A DNA stretch of 64,000 nt from Flavobacteriaceae bacterium (GCA_014238425.1 JABABD010000037.1:1-64000); one strand, 5' to 3'; counted from the stretch's first letter, positions 51,829-61,164 are shown. Notes: generated from the letters alone by a model not told the origin. Program-made: numbers and translations.

Positions 51829-52677
51829 CTAGAATAAAGATTTTATACCATTTTTTAGTTCGAAAACAGAGGTCACTTCTTTAAGATCTAGCGCCTTATC
51901 AAAAAAGGTAAGCTCATCCATTAAACCAATATAACCTAGACCTAGCATAATTTTTCCATTTTCTGCTTGCCATGTAAAAGGATCATTAACATCTACGACT
52001 CCCTTGAATTGACCATCTAGATATAATTTGAATGTAGGTTTCGTTGTATTTACTTTTGAAAAAGTAATGGCAATGTGTGTCCATTTTCCGTTCTTAAAAG
52101 GAGGTTGCTTTACTGTAACCGTACGTTCCTCCCACTTCGTTTCATCGTTTTTATTTTCTGGGTTCCAAACGTCTAAATCTCCCAGAGCTCCTAATCTAAA
52201 CTGTCTTGGGTCATGATCTGTGAAATCTACCCATAAGGCCGCATCGTTGTATCTAACATCTGTAATGCATATTGGGTCGCAATAGCCTGGCGCTAAGTCT
52301 TTGTTGGGGTCTAATTGCAACCAAAATGACACGGTACCGCTCCATGATTTACTACTGTAACCTACATTCTTATAGGCCTTATAAAAAATAGCAGACGTGT
52401 TTGCCTTTTTAAAGTGAAGCGCATCACCCGTAAGGCCTTTTCCTTTTGCTAAAACGACATCAGGGTTGTGCAAGCCAGGTTTGGCACTATCTGCTTTTTT
52501 ATAGTTTTCGGCAGTATAAATCTTTGCATCGCCAACGGAGACATCTGCAGATAGTTTTCCGTCAAAAGAACTGTAAAATAGTATATGATCTTTTAATTGT
52601 TCGTTTTGCGAACAAGATATACTTGTAATAAGACAAAAGAATACTCTAGATATAGACAAAAGCATGGTTGTTTTCAT
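51829..52677 (-). CDS. LamG-like jelly-roll lipoprotein
   Basis: A lipoprotein signal ends TSISC22. The remaining 260 residues form a concanavalin/LamG-like jelly roll: DHILFYSSFDGKLSADVS, ALHFKKANTSAIFYK, WSGTVSFWLQLDP, KWTHIAITFSKVN, FKLYLDGQFKGVVD and IGLMDELTFFDKAL, the closing signature of Laminin_G_3 domains. It probably binds a glycan at the outer membrane. There is no catalytic motif. It lies 77 bases downstream of the racemase gene on the same strand. Confidence 0.85.
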   Translation of the reverse strand: MKTTMLLSISRVFFCLITSISCSQNEQLKDHILFYSSFDGKLSADVSVGDAKIYTAENYKKADSAKPGLHNPDVVLAKGKGLTGDALHFKKANTSAIFYKAYKNVGYSSKSWSGTVSFWLQLDPNKDLAPGYCDPICITDVRYNDAALWVDFTDHDPRQFRLGALGDLDVWNPENKNDETKWEERTVTVKQPPFKNGKWTHIAITFSKVNTTKPTFKLYLDGQFKGVVDVNDPFTWQAENGKIMLGLGYIGLMDELTFFDKALDLKEVTSVFELKNGIKSLF

Positions 52678-52754
52678 GATGTTTAGTTTAAAAGATTAAA
52701 ATTTATAGTATATGCCCTAGTACTTTATTTAGGGCTTTATTGGTTACATTTAAA

Positions 52755-53471
52755 TTATTCAGGTAATTCTGCACAACTATCCTCCAAACTCCATTCAATG
52801 GCATTATAAGCATGAATTTTTCCTGTATCGAATATTGGAATATCTACATCTGTCTTTGAAATAAGAATGGGCAATTCTGTACACCCTAAAATAACGCCTT
52901 GTGCTCCTTGATCTTCCAGTGCTTTTATAATTCTAATAATTTGTTGCTTCGAGGCATTTGTAAATTGCCCCTTCACTAATTCATTATAGATAATATCATG
53001 AACAACTTGTCTTTTATCGGCATCAGGAGTCAAAATTTCTAGTCCAAAATCATTCATCAATGTCTTGGTGTAAAAATCTTTCTCCATGATAAATTTCGTG
53101 CCTAATAATGCTACTTTTTTTAAACCCATTTTTTTGATGGTTACACCAGTGGTTGTAGCTATATGCATAAAAGGGATACTTACATTTTCAGAAATATAAT
53201 GACTCACTAGATGTATCGTGTTTGTACAGAGCAAAATAATATCTGCTCCTGCCCTTTCTAATTGTTGTGCGGCTTGTTTCATAAGTTTTCCGATGGCATC
53301 CCAATCGCCTTTAAAAGTCAATCGTTCTATATCTGCAAAATCTACTGAGACCATAATACATTTTGCAGAATGTGAACCTCCTAGTATGTCCTTTGCTTTG
53401 GTATTTAAAAACTCATAATACAGTTTTGATGATTCCCAACTCATCCCTCCTATTAGTCCAATTGTTTTCAT
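52755..53471 (-). CDS. Aspartate/glutamate racemase family protein (YgeA-like)
   Basis: The two catalytic cysteines of the Asp/Glu racemase superfamily are present: C82 in LLCTNTIH and C197 in LGCTELPI. The opening KTIGLIGGMSWESS and MVSVDFADIE match the YgeA-like branch. It interconverts L- and D-amino acids by two-base chemistry without a cofactor, in the cytoplasm. D-amino acids could feed the cell wall, though broad-specificity racemization is equally likely. A divergent LysR gene 160 bases away is its probable regulator. Confidence 0.9.
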   Translation of the reverse strand: MKTIGLIGGMSWESSKLYYEFLNTKAKDILGGSHSAKCIMVSVDFADIERLTFKGDWDAIGKLMKQAAQQLERAGADIILLCTNTIHLVSHYISENVSIPFMHIATTTGVTIKKMGLKKVALLGTKFIMEKDFYTKTLMNDFGLEILTPDADKRQVVHDIIYNELVKGQFTNASKQQIIRIIKALEDQGAQGVILGCTELPILISKTDVDIPIFDTGKIHAYNAIEWSLEDSCAELPE

Positions 53472-53580
53472 ACGCCTACTATTTTTAGTTATACAAATTA
53501 TTTATGACCTTAGTTTCTACAAAACTATGATGGATAGATATGCATTAATAGTTTTAAGATTGAGATAACCAAGTTCTTAA

Positions 53581-53626
53581 TTGAAATAATTTCAACTACA
53601 AGTTATAGCCAAGTAATCTACCTTTG
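53581..53626 (+). promoter_or_regulatory. LysR-type binding site and promoter
   Basis: TTGAAATAATTTCAA (53581-53595) is a perfect 15-bp palindrome containing T-N11-A, the LysR-type box. TACCTTTG (53619-53626) is an exact TAnnTTTG -7 element, five bases before the LysR ATG at 53632. It sits between the divergent racemase and LysR genes. Confidence 0.7.
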
Positions 53627-53631
53627 CATTT

Positions 53632-54522
53632 ATGGAGCTCAAATATTTCAGATTAATAAAAACTATTGCGGAAGAAGGCAGTCTAGCTAATGCTACGGAA
53701 CGTCTTTTTTTAACACAGTCGGCTTTAAGTCATCAATTACGTGAGTTAGAAGAACGATTGGGTTTTAAAGTCTTCCACAGAACAAGAAATAAATGGGAAT
53801 TAACCCAAGAAGGTACGGAACTATATAAATTGGCTAACAAACTATTTAGCTCTATTGACGAAGGTTTTAGTACCATAAAACATATTAAAGAGGGCTCAAA
53901 AGGCGCTATTAAATTGAGTGCTGAATGTCAATCATTTTTTCATGCCATTCCATCGTTTATTCAAAAAATGGGGATTCTATATCCAGAAATTAGTATCGAT
54001 GTAACGCTTGGTGCAACCCATCAAACAATATCGCAAGTATTATCTGAGGATATTGACATTGCTATCGTGACATCAAAACCAGAATCTGATGAGCTTTCTA
54101 GTGTTCCTGTTTTTAAAGATGAAATTTTTGCTATTATGCATAAAGAGAATCAATTAAACAATTTAGAGTATCTAGATGCTAGTCATTTTGGAAATGCCCA
54201 TTTGCTGATCAACTCTTTTCCGTTAGAAGGTGTCGCTGTCTATGAACATTTTCTAAAACCTAATAAAATAAATCCAATTAAGATCTCAGCAATTCCGTTT
54301 ACTGAAATTACATTATCAATGATACATGCCAATATGGGAATTATGTGCGCCCCAAAATGGCAATTGACTCCTTTTAAATTGTCAAAAGAATTGATGTTTA
54401 AACGTATTGGAAAGAACGGCTTAAAACGAAAACATTACTTGGTCGTAAAAAAGAAGCATCGTAATAAAAAGTATATACACGATTTCATCTCTAGTTTTGT
54501 GGAAGATTTTTTAGAAGTATAA
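53632..54522 (+). CDS. LysR family transcriptional regulator
   Basis: The N-terminal winged helix is canonical (MELKYFRLIKTIAEEGSLAN, LTQSALSHQLRELEERLGFKVFHR-type recognition helix, about residues 1-60). It is followed by a linker helix and a periplasmic-binding-like effector domain (about 90-296: GAIKLSAECQSFFHAIPSFIQKM, IDIAIVTSKPESDEL). Cysteine C98 in the effector domain may be relevant, as MetR-like members start this way. It is divergent from the racemase and presumably controls it and itself. Confidence 0.92.
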   Translation: MELKYFRLIKTIAEEGSLANATERLFLTQSALSHQLRELEERLGFKVFHRTRNKWELTQEGTELYKLANKLFSSIDEGFSTIKHIKEGSKGAIKLSAECQSFFHAIPSFIQKMGILYPEISIDVTLGATHQTISQVLSEDIDIAIVTSKPESDELSSVPVFKDEIFAIMHKENQLNNLEYLDASHFGNAHLLINSFPLEGVAVYEHFLKPNKINPIKISAIPFTEITLSMIHANMGIMCAPKWQLTPFKLSKELMFKRIGKNGLKRKHYLVVKKKHRNKKYIHDFISSFVEDFLEV

Positions 54523-54523
54523 T

Positions 54524-54732
54524 TCATTCCACACCACATTCTACCACTCTCCTATCGTGCTTCGTAAAAAGAGTGTTTACTCACAATATTTTTATTGTTT
54601 TAATGGAGTTCGTGCACCGCATGCGGTTTTATTAACTGAATAAAGAAACTTTTGAGATTAAACTTTTCTAGAATCTATAAATAAATCTTCGATTTTAACC
54701 AAAGCTCAAGTTACATAACGCAGAACATTATG
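54524..54732 (+). repeat. Interspersed repeat copy I, with an internal insertion
   Basis: It starts TCATTCCACACCACATTC, with stem CACTCT/AGAGTG. Then comes a roughly 60-bp insertion (GTTTACTCACAATATTTTTA ... GCACCGCATGCGG) where other copies read GTTCCATTAAC. The core resumes at TTAACTGAATAAAGAAAC and ends CATAACGCAGAACATTATGG. It begins 2 bases after the LysR stop. Confidence 0.8.
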
Positions 54733-54753
54733 GTTCTTTTTTGATAGGTGAAT

Positions 54754-54814
54754 AAAAGGGGATTCCTACCATTATAAAAGGGTATTATACCTGTCAAAAA
54801 AAGGGAAAGTTCCT
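54754..54814 (+). promoter_or_regulatory. Triple AAAAGGG direct-repeat array upstream of the TIR-TonB gene
   Basis: AAAAGGG occurs at 54754, 54776 and 54799, spaced 22 and 23 bases. Each is followed 4-7 bases later by CCT. The spacing of two helical turns suits dimeric or tandem binding, as used by LytTR regulators. The same kind of array stands upstream of the gene at 61240-62064. From 54815 to 54956 I see no other feature. Confidence 0.55.
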
Positions 54815-54956
54815 GTAGATATTTATTATAGATATTCATAACTTTATAAGCTGTTATTTTTTAGTTTTAATTAATACAAAGTGTTTTTTACTGATTTTTT
54901 GGTATTGACAAGCGCTGAGCTATTAAATGAAGTTTCAAACTATTAGTTAACTGGTC

Positions 54957-56897
54957 ATGGGCGAACTGAATAATATTTTTATCTCTTACCGCAGAGAAGA
55001 CAGTGCAGATGTAACTGGTCGAATTCATGATAGCTTAAGTCAACATTTTGGCAAAGAGAAAATCTTTGCAGATGTAGACTCTATACCATTAGGGGAAGAC
55101 TTTAAGAAGTATATCGATCAAGAGGTTGGAAAATGCAAAATCCTTTTGGCCGTAATTGGAAAAGATTGGATTAAGCCTCGTAATCAAAAAGATGGGGAGT
55201 CACGGCTTAAAAATCCTAAAGATTTTGTTAGAATTGAAATCGAATCTGCTCTTAACCGAGACATACCGGTTATTCCTTTATTAGTTCATGGGGTTAAAAT
55301 GCCGTCTGAAATTGAATTGCCCTCAGGTCTAAAGAAATTGGTATACCGCAACGGGATTCCCATTCGCGCGAACCCAGATTTTCATAACGATATAAATCGA
55401 TTGATTCAAGGATTGGAAGCTAATTTGAAAAAGTTGACAGAAAAAGAAGTTGAGCTCGAAGAAAAAGCGAAGATAGTAAAGGAAGAAAAATTAAAAAGAC
55501 AAAAAGAGGAATCTCGCTGGAAAAAGACTAAGGAAGAGAATTCAATGATATCTTATCAAAATTATTTGAAAGAATTTCCACAAGGTAAATACGAAACATT
55601 AGCTTTAAAGGCTATTCATGAATTAAAGAAGGTTGAAGAAGAAAATCAAAAAAGAATTACCGAGAATAATTTCTGGAAGAAAACTTACCTTGCAAATACC
55701 ATTGCTTCATACAGATCATATATTGATAAAACCGAATTAGGAGATCACAACAAGGAAGCAAAATTAATGCTTAAGCAACTGGAAGAAGCTTCTGAATTGA
55801 AGGGCAGAAAAAAGGATGAACTTAAAAAGCATCTAACTGAACAGAAGATTGTCGCTAATCCTAAAGGAGAAAATGTTGAAAAAAAAGTTTGGAATGAGGC
55901 TCAAAAGCAAAATTCAATAAGCGGCTATCAATATTACCTAAAAAAATATCCAAATGGGAAACATCATATAGATGCAAAAAAACAAATTGGGCTCCTTTTT
56001 GCTTACAAAAATCAAGTAAAAAAGAATAAGTTCACTTATATGGGAATTGCTGCTGGACTTATCTTCCTGATTGTATTATTCGCATTGAAGCCATGGGCAA
56101 ATTTTGAAGAGATTGAAGAGAAGGCCTTTATTAAAGCTCAGGGTACAAATTCAGTTGAAGCGTATAATGATTTTATCGTTAGTTACCCTAAAAGCAACTT
56201 TGTAAAATCTGCAACTGATAGTATTGAGAGTTTAAAGGGAAATGATGCCTATGTAGCCGCTTATACAACCATGAGCGAAGCGGGATGGAAAGAATTCAAG
56301 AACGAATATCCCGAAAGCAGATTTAACGGCAAAGCAGATTATTTTATTGATAGCTTACGACAACATCTAATTTTTACAAAAGCCAATTCGCAAATAGATT
56401 ATAAATCCTATATTAGAATGTATCCCAATGGTTTTTTTGTAGAAAAGGCCCAGGCATGGCTAGCAAAAGTCAGACCCCCTGAATCTCCACCTATTATTGA
56501 AATTATAGAAGATGCTGGAGATAGTGACGAAGAGGAAGATATCGAAGTGCCATTTTCAGTGGTTGAAAATGTGCCAATCTATCCTGGCTGTGAACCTGGA
56601 AACAACCAGCAGAAAAAAGAATGTATGTCTAATAAAATCGGGAAATTTGTTCAAAAAAAATTCAACACAGAATTAGCTGAGGGTATAGGTTTAACTGGTC
56701 ATCAGAGAGTTATTGTTGCATTTAAGATTGACAAAAATGGTAATATCATTAGTGTGCGTGCTAGAGCGCCACACACAAGGTTAGAGCAAGAAGCGATAAG
56801 AGTAATTAACTTATTACCTAAAATGAACCCCGGTAAGCATAGAGGTAAAGTGGTAACGGTTCCTTATTCTTTACCAATTAGATTTAAAGTTGATTAA
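54957..56897 (+). CDS. TIR domain - coiled coil/TPR-like - transmembrane - TonB C-terminal fusion
   Basis: Residues 5-150 form a TIR domain (NNIFISYRRED, KIFADVDSIPLG, CKILLAVIGKDW) with the putative NADase glutamate E94 in FVRIEIESAL. Charged coiled coil and three repeat units (SYQNYLKEFPQGKY, SYRSYIDKTELGDH, GYQYYLKKYPNGKH) follow. A single membrane helix lies at 360-378, then three similar repeats outside (AYNDFIVSYPKSNF, FKNEYPESRF, SYIRMYPNGFF). A TonB C-terminal domain covers about 535-646 (VENVPIYPGCEPG, VIVAFKIDKNGNIISVRARA, PYSLPIRFKV). A cytoplasmic TIR domain tied to a periplasmic TonB domain suggests envelope-to-cytoplasm signalling. No partner gene is adjacent. Confidence 0.85.
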   Translation: MGELNNIFISYRREDSADVTGRIHDSLSQHFGKEKIFADVDSIPLGEDFKKYIDQEVGKCKILLAVIGKDWIKPRNQKDGESRLKNPKDFVRIEIESALNRDIPVIPLLVHGVKMPSEIELPSGLKKLVYRNGIPIRANPDFHNDINRLIQGLEANLKKLTEKEVELEEKAKIVKEEKLKRQKEESRWKKTKEENSMISYQNYLKEFPQGKYETLALKAIHELKKVEEENQKRITENNFWKKTYLANTIASYRSYIDKTELGDHNKEAKLMLKQLEEASELKGRKKDELKKHLTEQKIVANPKGENVEKKVWNEAQKQNSISGYQYYLKKYPNGKHHIDAKKQIGLLFAYKNQVKKNKFTYMGIAAGLIFLIVLFALKPWANFEEIEEKAFIKAQGTNSVEAYNDFIVSYPKSNFVKSATDSIESLKGNDAYVAAYTTMSEAGWKEFKNEYPESRFNGKADYFIDSLRQHLIFTKANSQIDYKSYIRMYPNGFFVEKAQAWLAKVRPPESPPIIEIIEDAGDSDEEEDIEVPFSVVENVPIYPGCEPGNNQQKKECMSNKIGKFVQKKFNTELAEGIGLTGHQRVIVAFKIDKNGNIISVRARAPHTRLEQEAIRVINLLPKMNPGKHRGKVVTVPYSLPIRFKVD

Positions 56898-57052
56898 GAA
56901 AAATACAGCAATAAGAAGCTTGACAAAATTTCCTTATAAATGAGCTTATTTTATACTTTATTAAAGGATAATAAATCTCTTTGGACTCACCTTTAAGTAC
57001 TTTAGAATTGTTTCTAGATTAAGAATTATATAGATTTCATTACTCTTTTTTT

Positions 57053-57119
57053 CCATTTCACGCAAATTAGGCTTCCCTCCTACACTTCGACAGGCTCAGT
57101 GACCTGTTGTAGTACCTTG
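57053..57119 (+). repeat. Interspersed repeat copy J, truncated, with nested insertion
   Basis: It starts CCATTTCACGCAAATTAGG and has CTCCT. Then, in the variable window, it carries a CACTTCGACAGGCTCAGTGA element (57083-57109) of the type common in Bacteroidota. It stops at the 3' end of the next gene (57120). Confidence 0.7.
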
Positions 57120-58883
57120 TCAATCACTTTCTATATACCCTAATTTCACTAAAAACGCTTCTGTCATGTCTTGTACCGTCGCGCGAGCTACTGCATTATT
57201 GAAAAAATGACCAACGTTCTCAAATATTTTATAGTCATAATCATTGCCAAGCGCATCCATTTTGTCCCTAAACTCTGTAAACTCACTAATAGGTGCTAAA
57301 TGATCATCTGTTCCATGAAAAAAGATAGAAGGCACAAGGTTTTTATCTAACTGATGAAATGTCGAAATAGATTCTGGCTTCTGCTCCGAATTTCTCGCGA
57401 ACCAATTGTTTTTTAGCGTATTATATGATGCGGAGTGTACAACAATGGCATTGGGTCTAGAGCTTTGCCCTGAACTGTCTGTTTCTTCAAACTCATCCAT
57501 GATAGCCGTGCATGCTGCCAAATGTCCACCAGCTGAAAAACCAGCAGCCACTATTTTATTTGGGTCAATACCTAGTGATTTAGCTTGTTTTCTTGTCCAT
57601 AGAATTGCTGATTTAGCATCTCTGATGCAATCGATAATATTGGACTTATGGATATCTATCAATCGGTATTCAAACGATATGGCAACCATACCTTTGGAAC
57701 TATATGTTTTACAATTCTTATACCCCCATTCAGGTATGCCGATTGCCCAACCGCCACCGTGAAAAAACAAGTATGCAGATCTTTGATCTCCTTCTTTAAA
57801 ATCTTCAGGGTAAAAAATATGCGCTTCAAGTTCAATATTCCCTATGGTCTTATAAATTTTAATCGTACTGGGTTCTTTTCTCCTTTCGGTACCTGCTTGA
57901 TAACGATCTTCTATCTGTTTTATAAACGCCTCATTTTTGCAATCTTCTCTATATTTAGGCATAATATCTTCAAGATATGAAATACCATAACTATCCATAC
58001 TTTTATTTAGATGCTCGGTGAATAAATAATCTTTGATCTCTTGATGTGCATCTAGCTGTCGTATTTGTGTATATCTTGGATGTATTTTTTCTACGGGCGC
58101 ATCAAAATAATTGCCAAATTTATAGTCGCCGGCAGCTTGCGCTTGTATATACGCATCCAAAAACAATACATAATCTAACGATTTTAATAATTCAGGTTTA
58201 TCAAAACTTCCCTTGGCAATATCTTCGTAATAGGTCTTCTCTACTGGCAGGTTTTCATTAGTACGTTGCTTAAATAGGGGTGGATGTACTATTTTATAGA
58301 GTTTGCTTCTATATGTTATATCGGTTACTACTTTTTGTTCAAGAATCTCATTTACAGGATTGCTGCTTTTGAATGATTTATGTGCATTAAAATAAACGTT
58401 CTCCAAGGAATCCAAGATCGAATTAATAGTAGCAGATGGCTGATCATAAAAATCAATGCCATTAATATATTTTCGGTTTGAATTGATTATACCCCTCAAA
58501 GAACTTAAATGATTGTTTTGTTTTTCACCTTTACCAGAAAACACAGTTTCCGAGTTAAAGTCAATATGGAGCGAATCATTCGGTGAAAGAAATAATTCGA
58601 CGTCATTTGATTCATGACTGATGGTATAAAAATCAGGCTTTTCAACTGGCAACTCTATTCTGAACGTACCATCATCGTTCAAGTTAATGATCGAATCACC
58701 TATGCTAAGTCTATCGATCCAAGGATCGATAAGGAGTACTGCACCGTTTCTTAATTTAATTGTTTTAGACCAGTTGATATCAACTTTTCCTGTGATGATT
58801 GCCGTGTCCGTTTTTTGATTGGTTTCGCATGATAATAATACTATGCTGAGCGCAAGTATTATGTACAACATTTTAGTATTCAT
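57120..58883 (-). CDS. Alpha/beta hydrolase (carboxylesterase/HSL type) lipoprotein
   Basis: I start at ATG 58883 (MNTKMLYIILALSIVLLSC), a lipoprotein signal. The frame is open to 58937. The N-terminal third is a beta-rich DUF4369-like domain (IITGKVDINWSKTIKLRNG, FRIELPVEKPDFY), followed by a helical middle. The C-terminal 250 residues are an esterase: oxyanion motif HGGGWA, nucleophile elbow GFSAGG, acid HGTDD and base ENVGHFF. It should hydrolyse esters at the outer membrane or periplasm. It is divergent from the ABC exporter, and a shared function is possible but unproven. Confidence 0.85.
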   Translation of the reverse strand: MNTKMLYIILALSIVLLSCETNQKTDTAIITGKVDINWSKTIKLRNGAVLLIDPWIDRLSIGDSIINLNDDGTFRIELPVEKPDFYTISHESNDVELFLSPNDSLHIDFNSETVFSGKGEKQNNHLSSLRGIINSNRKYINGIDFYDQPSATINSILDSLENVYFNAHKSFKSSNPVNEILEQKVVTDITYRSKLYKIVHPPLFKQRTNENLPVEKTYYEDIAKGSFDKPELLKSLDYVLFLDAYIQAQAAGDYKFGNYFDAPVEKIHPRYTQIRQLDAHQEIKDYLFTEHLNKSMDSYGISYLEDIMPKYREDCKNEAFIKQIEDRYQAGTERRKEPSTIKIYKTIGNIELEAHIFYPEDFKEGDQRSAYLFFHGGGWAIGIPEWGYKNCKTYSSKGMVAISFEYRLIDIHKSNIIDCIRDAKSAILWTRKQAKSLGIDPNKIVAAGFSAGGHLAACTAIMDEFEETDSSGQSSRPNAIVVHSASYNTLKNNWFARNSEQKPESISTFHQLDKNLVPSIFFHGTDDHLAPISEFTEFRDKMDALGNDYDYKIFENVGHFFNNAVARATVQDMTEAFLVKLGYIESD

Positions 58884-59091
58884 TTGGTTGAGTTTATGTA
58901 AGGATACCATTTCTGATGAATAGTTACACTTTTCCAAAAAAAAAGCTAAACTAAGAATTTAAAAACAGTACGTTTTAGTAATCATTTAAGTCCAGCACAC
59001 AATTCATCCATAAAAAAATACAATTCAGTAAAATCATTTCTGTAGATAACAATGGTTTCATGACATTTGAATCATCAAGGAACCACTAACT

Positions 59092-60012
59092 ATGATTCAA
59101 GTACAAAACCTTTCCAAATCATTTCAAAACATAAAAGCAGTAAACGATATTAGTTTTACTATTGACAAAGGAGAAATCTTCGGGCTCTTAGGTCCCAATG
59201 GCGCTGGAAAATCAACAACATTGAATATGATGAGTACCATTTTAAAAAGTGATACTGGAACTATTCATATTGATGGTATACACCTCAATGAAAACTCAAA
59301 AGAATGCAAACATTTGATTGGTGTCGTACCTCAAGAGATATCTTTATACGAAGACCTTTCTGCTTATCAGAATTTGTTGTTCTGGGGGAATTTATATGGG
59401 ATTCCCTCTAAAGAAATGAAAGAAAGTATCCACACAGTCTTAAAATTGATTGGATTGTTAGATCGAAAGAAAGATTTAATAAAAACCTATTCTGGAGGTA
59501 TGAAACGCAGAATCAATATTGCCGCGGCATTATTACATAATCCAAAAGTATTGTTTATGGACGAGCCAACAGTGGGTATCGATCCGCAAAGTAGAAATCA
59601 CATTTTTGAAGTCATCGAAACCTTGAATAAACAAGGAATGACCATTGTCTATACCACACATTATATGGAAGAAGTAGAGCGTTTGTGTGATCGTATTGCT
59701 ATTATAGACTCAGGCAAGATCATCGCCCAAGGAACACAATCTCAATTGAAAGGATTGGTGCAGACGAAAGAAAGCATTCAGTTTGAATTTATTTTTCTTT
59801 CTGAAAGCAATGTGAATCAACTAAGAGAAGTACTTCCCCATAGCATGGTACAAAACGAAAACAAGTTGTTGGTAGAATGTACAGTGCAAGAGCTTTCTAA
59901 AGTGATTACAGCATGTAATGAATTGCAATTAAGCATCAAAGACATACAACTGAACAAAGTAAACTTAGAATCCATCTTTTTAAGCCTTACAGGAAAACAA
60001 CTGAGAGATTAA
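59092..60012 (+). CDS. ABC transporter ATP-binding protein
   Basis: All nucleotide-binding motifs are present: Walker A GPNGAGKST (34-42), Q-loop VVPQEISLYEDL, signature YSGGMKRR (133-140), Walker B VLFMDEPTVG (153-162) and the H-loop TTHYMEE. The C-terminal 90 residues form the extra domain of ABC-2 exporter ATPases (DrrA/CcmA-like). It powers the permease encoded 36 bases downstream. Drug, lipid or antibiotic-like substrates are typical for this branch. Confidence 0.93.
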   Translation: MIQVQNLSKSFQNIKAVNDISFTIDKGEIFGLLGPNGAGKSTTLNMMSTILKSDTGTIHIDGIHLNENSKECKHLIGVVPQEISLYEDLSAYQNLLFWGNLYGIPSKEMKESIHTVLKLIGLLDRKKDLIKTYSGGMKRRINIAAALLHNPKVLFMDEPTVGIDPQSRNHIFEVIETLNKQGMTIVYTTHYMEEVERLCDRIAIIDSGKIIAQGTQSQLKGLVQTKESIQFEFIFLSESNVNQLREVLPHSMVQNENKLLVECTVQELSKVITACNELQLSIKDIQLNKVNLESIFLSLTGKQLRD

Positions 60013-60048
60013 TAAACAGCACAGTAATCAATTGCAAAACCAACTATC

Positions 60049-61164
60049 ATGATAGCTACTATCCTAAAAAAAGACCTAAGACTATATTTCTCAGATAAAA
60101 AAGGAGTCCTCGTAACCTTTTTATTACCCATTATTATGATTACGCTATTCGCATTTGCATTTGGTGGTGTCGGAAAAAAGAAAAGCGCTCCAAAGCCTTT
60201 AGGAGTTTTGGTCGTGGATAAAGATTCTACCACAGATTCTCAAAATTTGATCACAAAATTAAACGCCATGCAAACCATTCGTTTGATTGCTTCTGATGAG
60301 GAGAAAGCCTTAAACCTTGTCAAAAAAGGAGAAAATGTGGCCGCTTTAATTTTTGAAAAGGGATTTTCTGATGCTGTAGCTGCAGGTACAGATTTACCCA
60401 TAGAATTGAAATATGATGCCGCAAGAGATTTACAGATGCGAATTGTACATACCGTTTTAAAAGAAGGATTGAAATATCATTTAGGAAAAGCAGATGCGAT
60501 TAATAATGTAACACTAAAAACGACGTCGTTAATCAAAGAGAGTTCTACCAAAGCACATCCTGGCTTGGTACAAGCTGTAGCGGGAACAGCAATTATGATG
60601 TTATTGTTTAGTATTGCTGCTGTTGGCGGCGGATTGTTAGATGAAAAAGAAGCAGGAACTTTAAAACGTTTGCTAATTGCTCCCGTAAAACCAATGGACA
60701 TTTTATTAGCAAAAATGGGAACAGCCATGATGGTTTCTATTTTACAATTAACGGCCATGTTTGTCTTTGCTTGGTTGGCATTCGGATTACCAATTTTTAT
60801 GGATGTATTCTCATTGATATTATTGATTTTATGTATCTCATTTGCGGTTTCTAGTTTTGGGGTTTTCTTAGTGTCTACGGTAAAGACGCGTCAGCAATTA
60901 CAAGGCATGAGTACTATTATTATCATTTTGATGTCCGCAATTGGAGGCAGTATGATTCCGATTAGCATGATGCCTGCATTCATGCAAAACATTGCAGTCA
61001 TTAGCGTGAATTATTGGGGAATTGAAGGTTTCTTTGATATTCTTTGGAGACAATTACCTTTGATAGATATTCTTCCTAAAATGGGAATTCTATTAGCCAT
61101 TGGTTTTGGAATGACCTTGGTTTCTACGGTTTTGTTCAAGAAGAATATTATTGCAATAGAGTAG
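60049..61164 (+). CDS. ABC-2 type transporter permease
   Basis: A first membrane helix (about 21-42) is followed by a large external domain (45-180: LGVLVVDKDSTTDSQNLITKL, AALIFEKGFSD). Five membrane helices come next (about 183-203, 228-250, 257-280, 288-310 and 340-362), with the ABC-2 signature GTLKRLLIAPVKPMDILLAKM between. It is a half-size permease and should pair with itself. It forms an operon with the ATPase. It is probably an exporter of the inner membrane. Confidence 0.9.
   Translation: MIATILKKDLRLYFSDKKGVLVTFLLPIIMITLFAFAFGGVGKKKSAPKPLGVLVVDKDSTTDSQNLITKLNAMQTIRLIASDEEKALNLVKKGENVAALIFEKGFSDAVAAGTDLPIELKYDAARDLQMRIVHTVLKEGLKYHLGKADAINNVTLKTTSLIKESSTKAHPGLVQAVAGTAIMMLLFSIAAVGGGLLDEKEAGTLKRLLIAPVKPMDILLAKMGTAMMVSILQLTAMFVFAWLAFGLPIFMDVFSLILLILCISFAVSSFGVFLVSTVKTRQQLQGMSTIIIILMSAIGGSMIPISMMPAFMQNIAVISVNYWGIEGFFDILWRQLPLIDILPKMGILLAIGFGMTLVSTVLFKKNIIAIE

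Noticed and set aside
57406..57980. Plus-strand ORFs antisense to the alpha/beta hydrolase
   Set aside because: They oppose the conserved catalytic motifs of the minus-strand gene and have no start context or family features.
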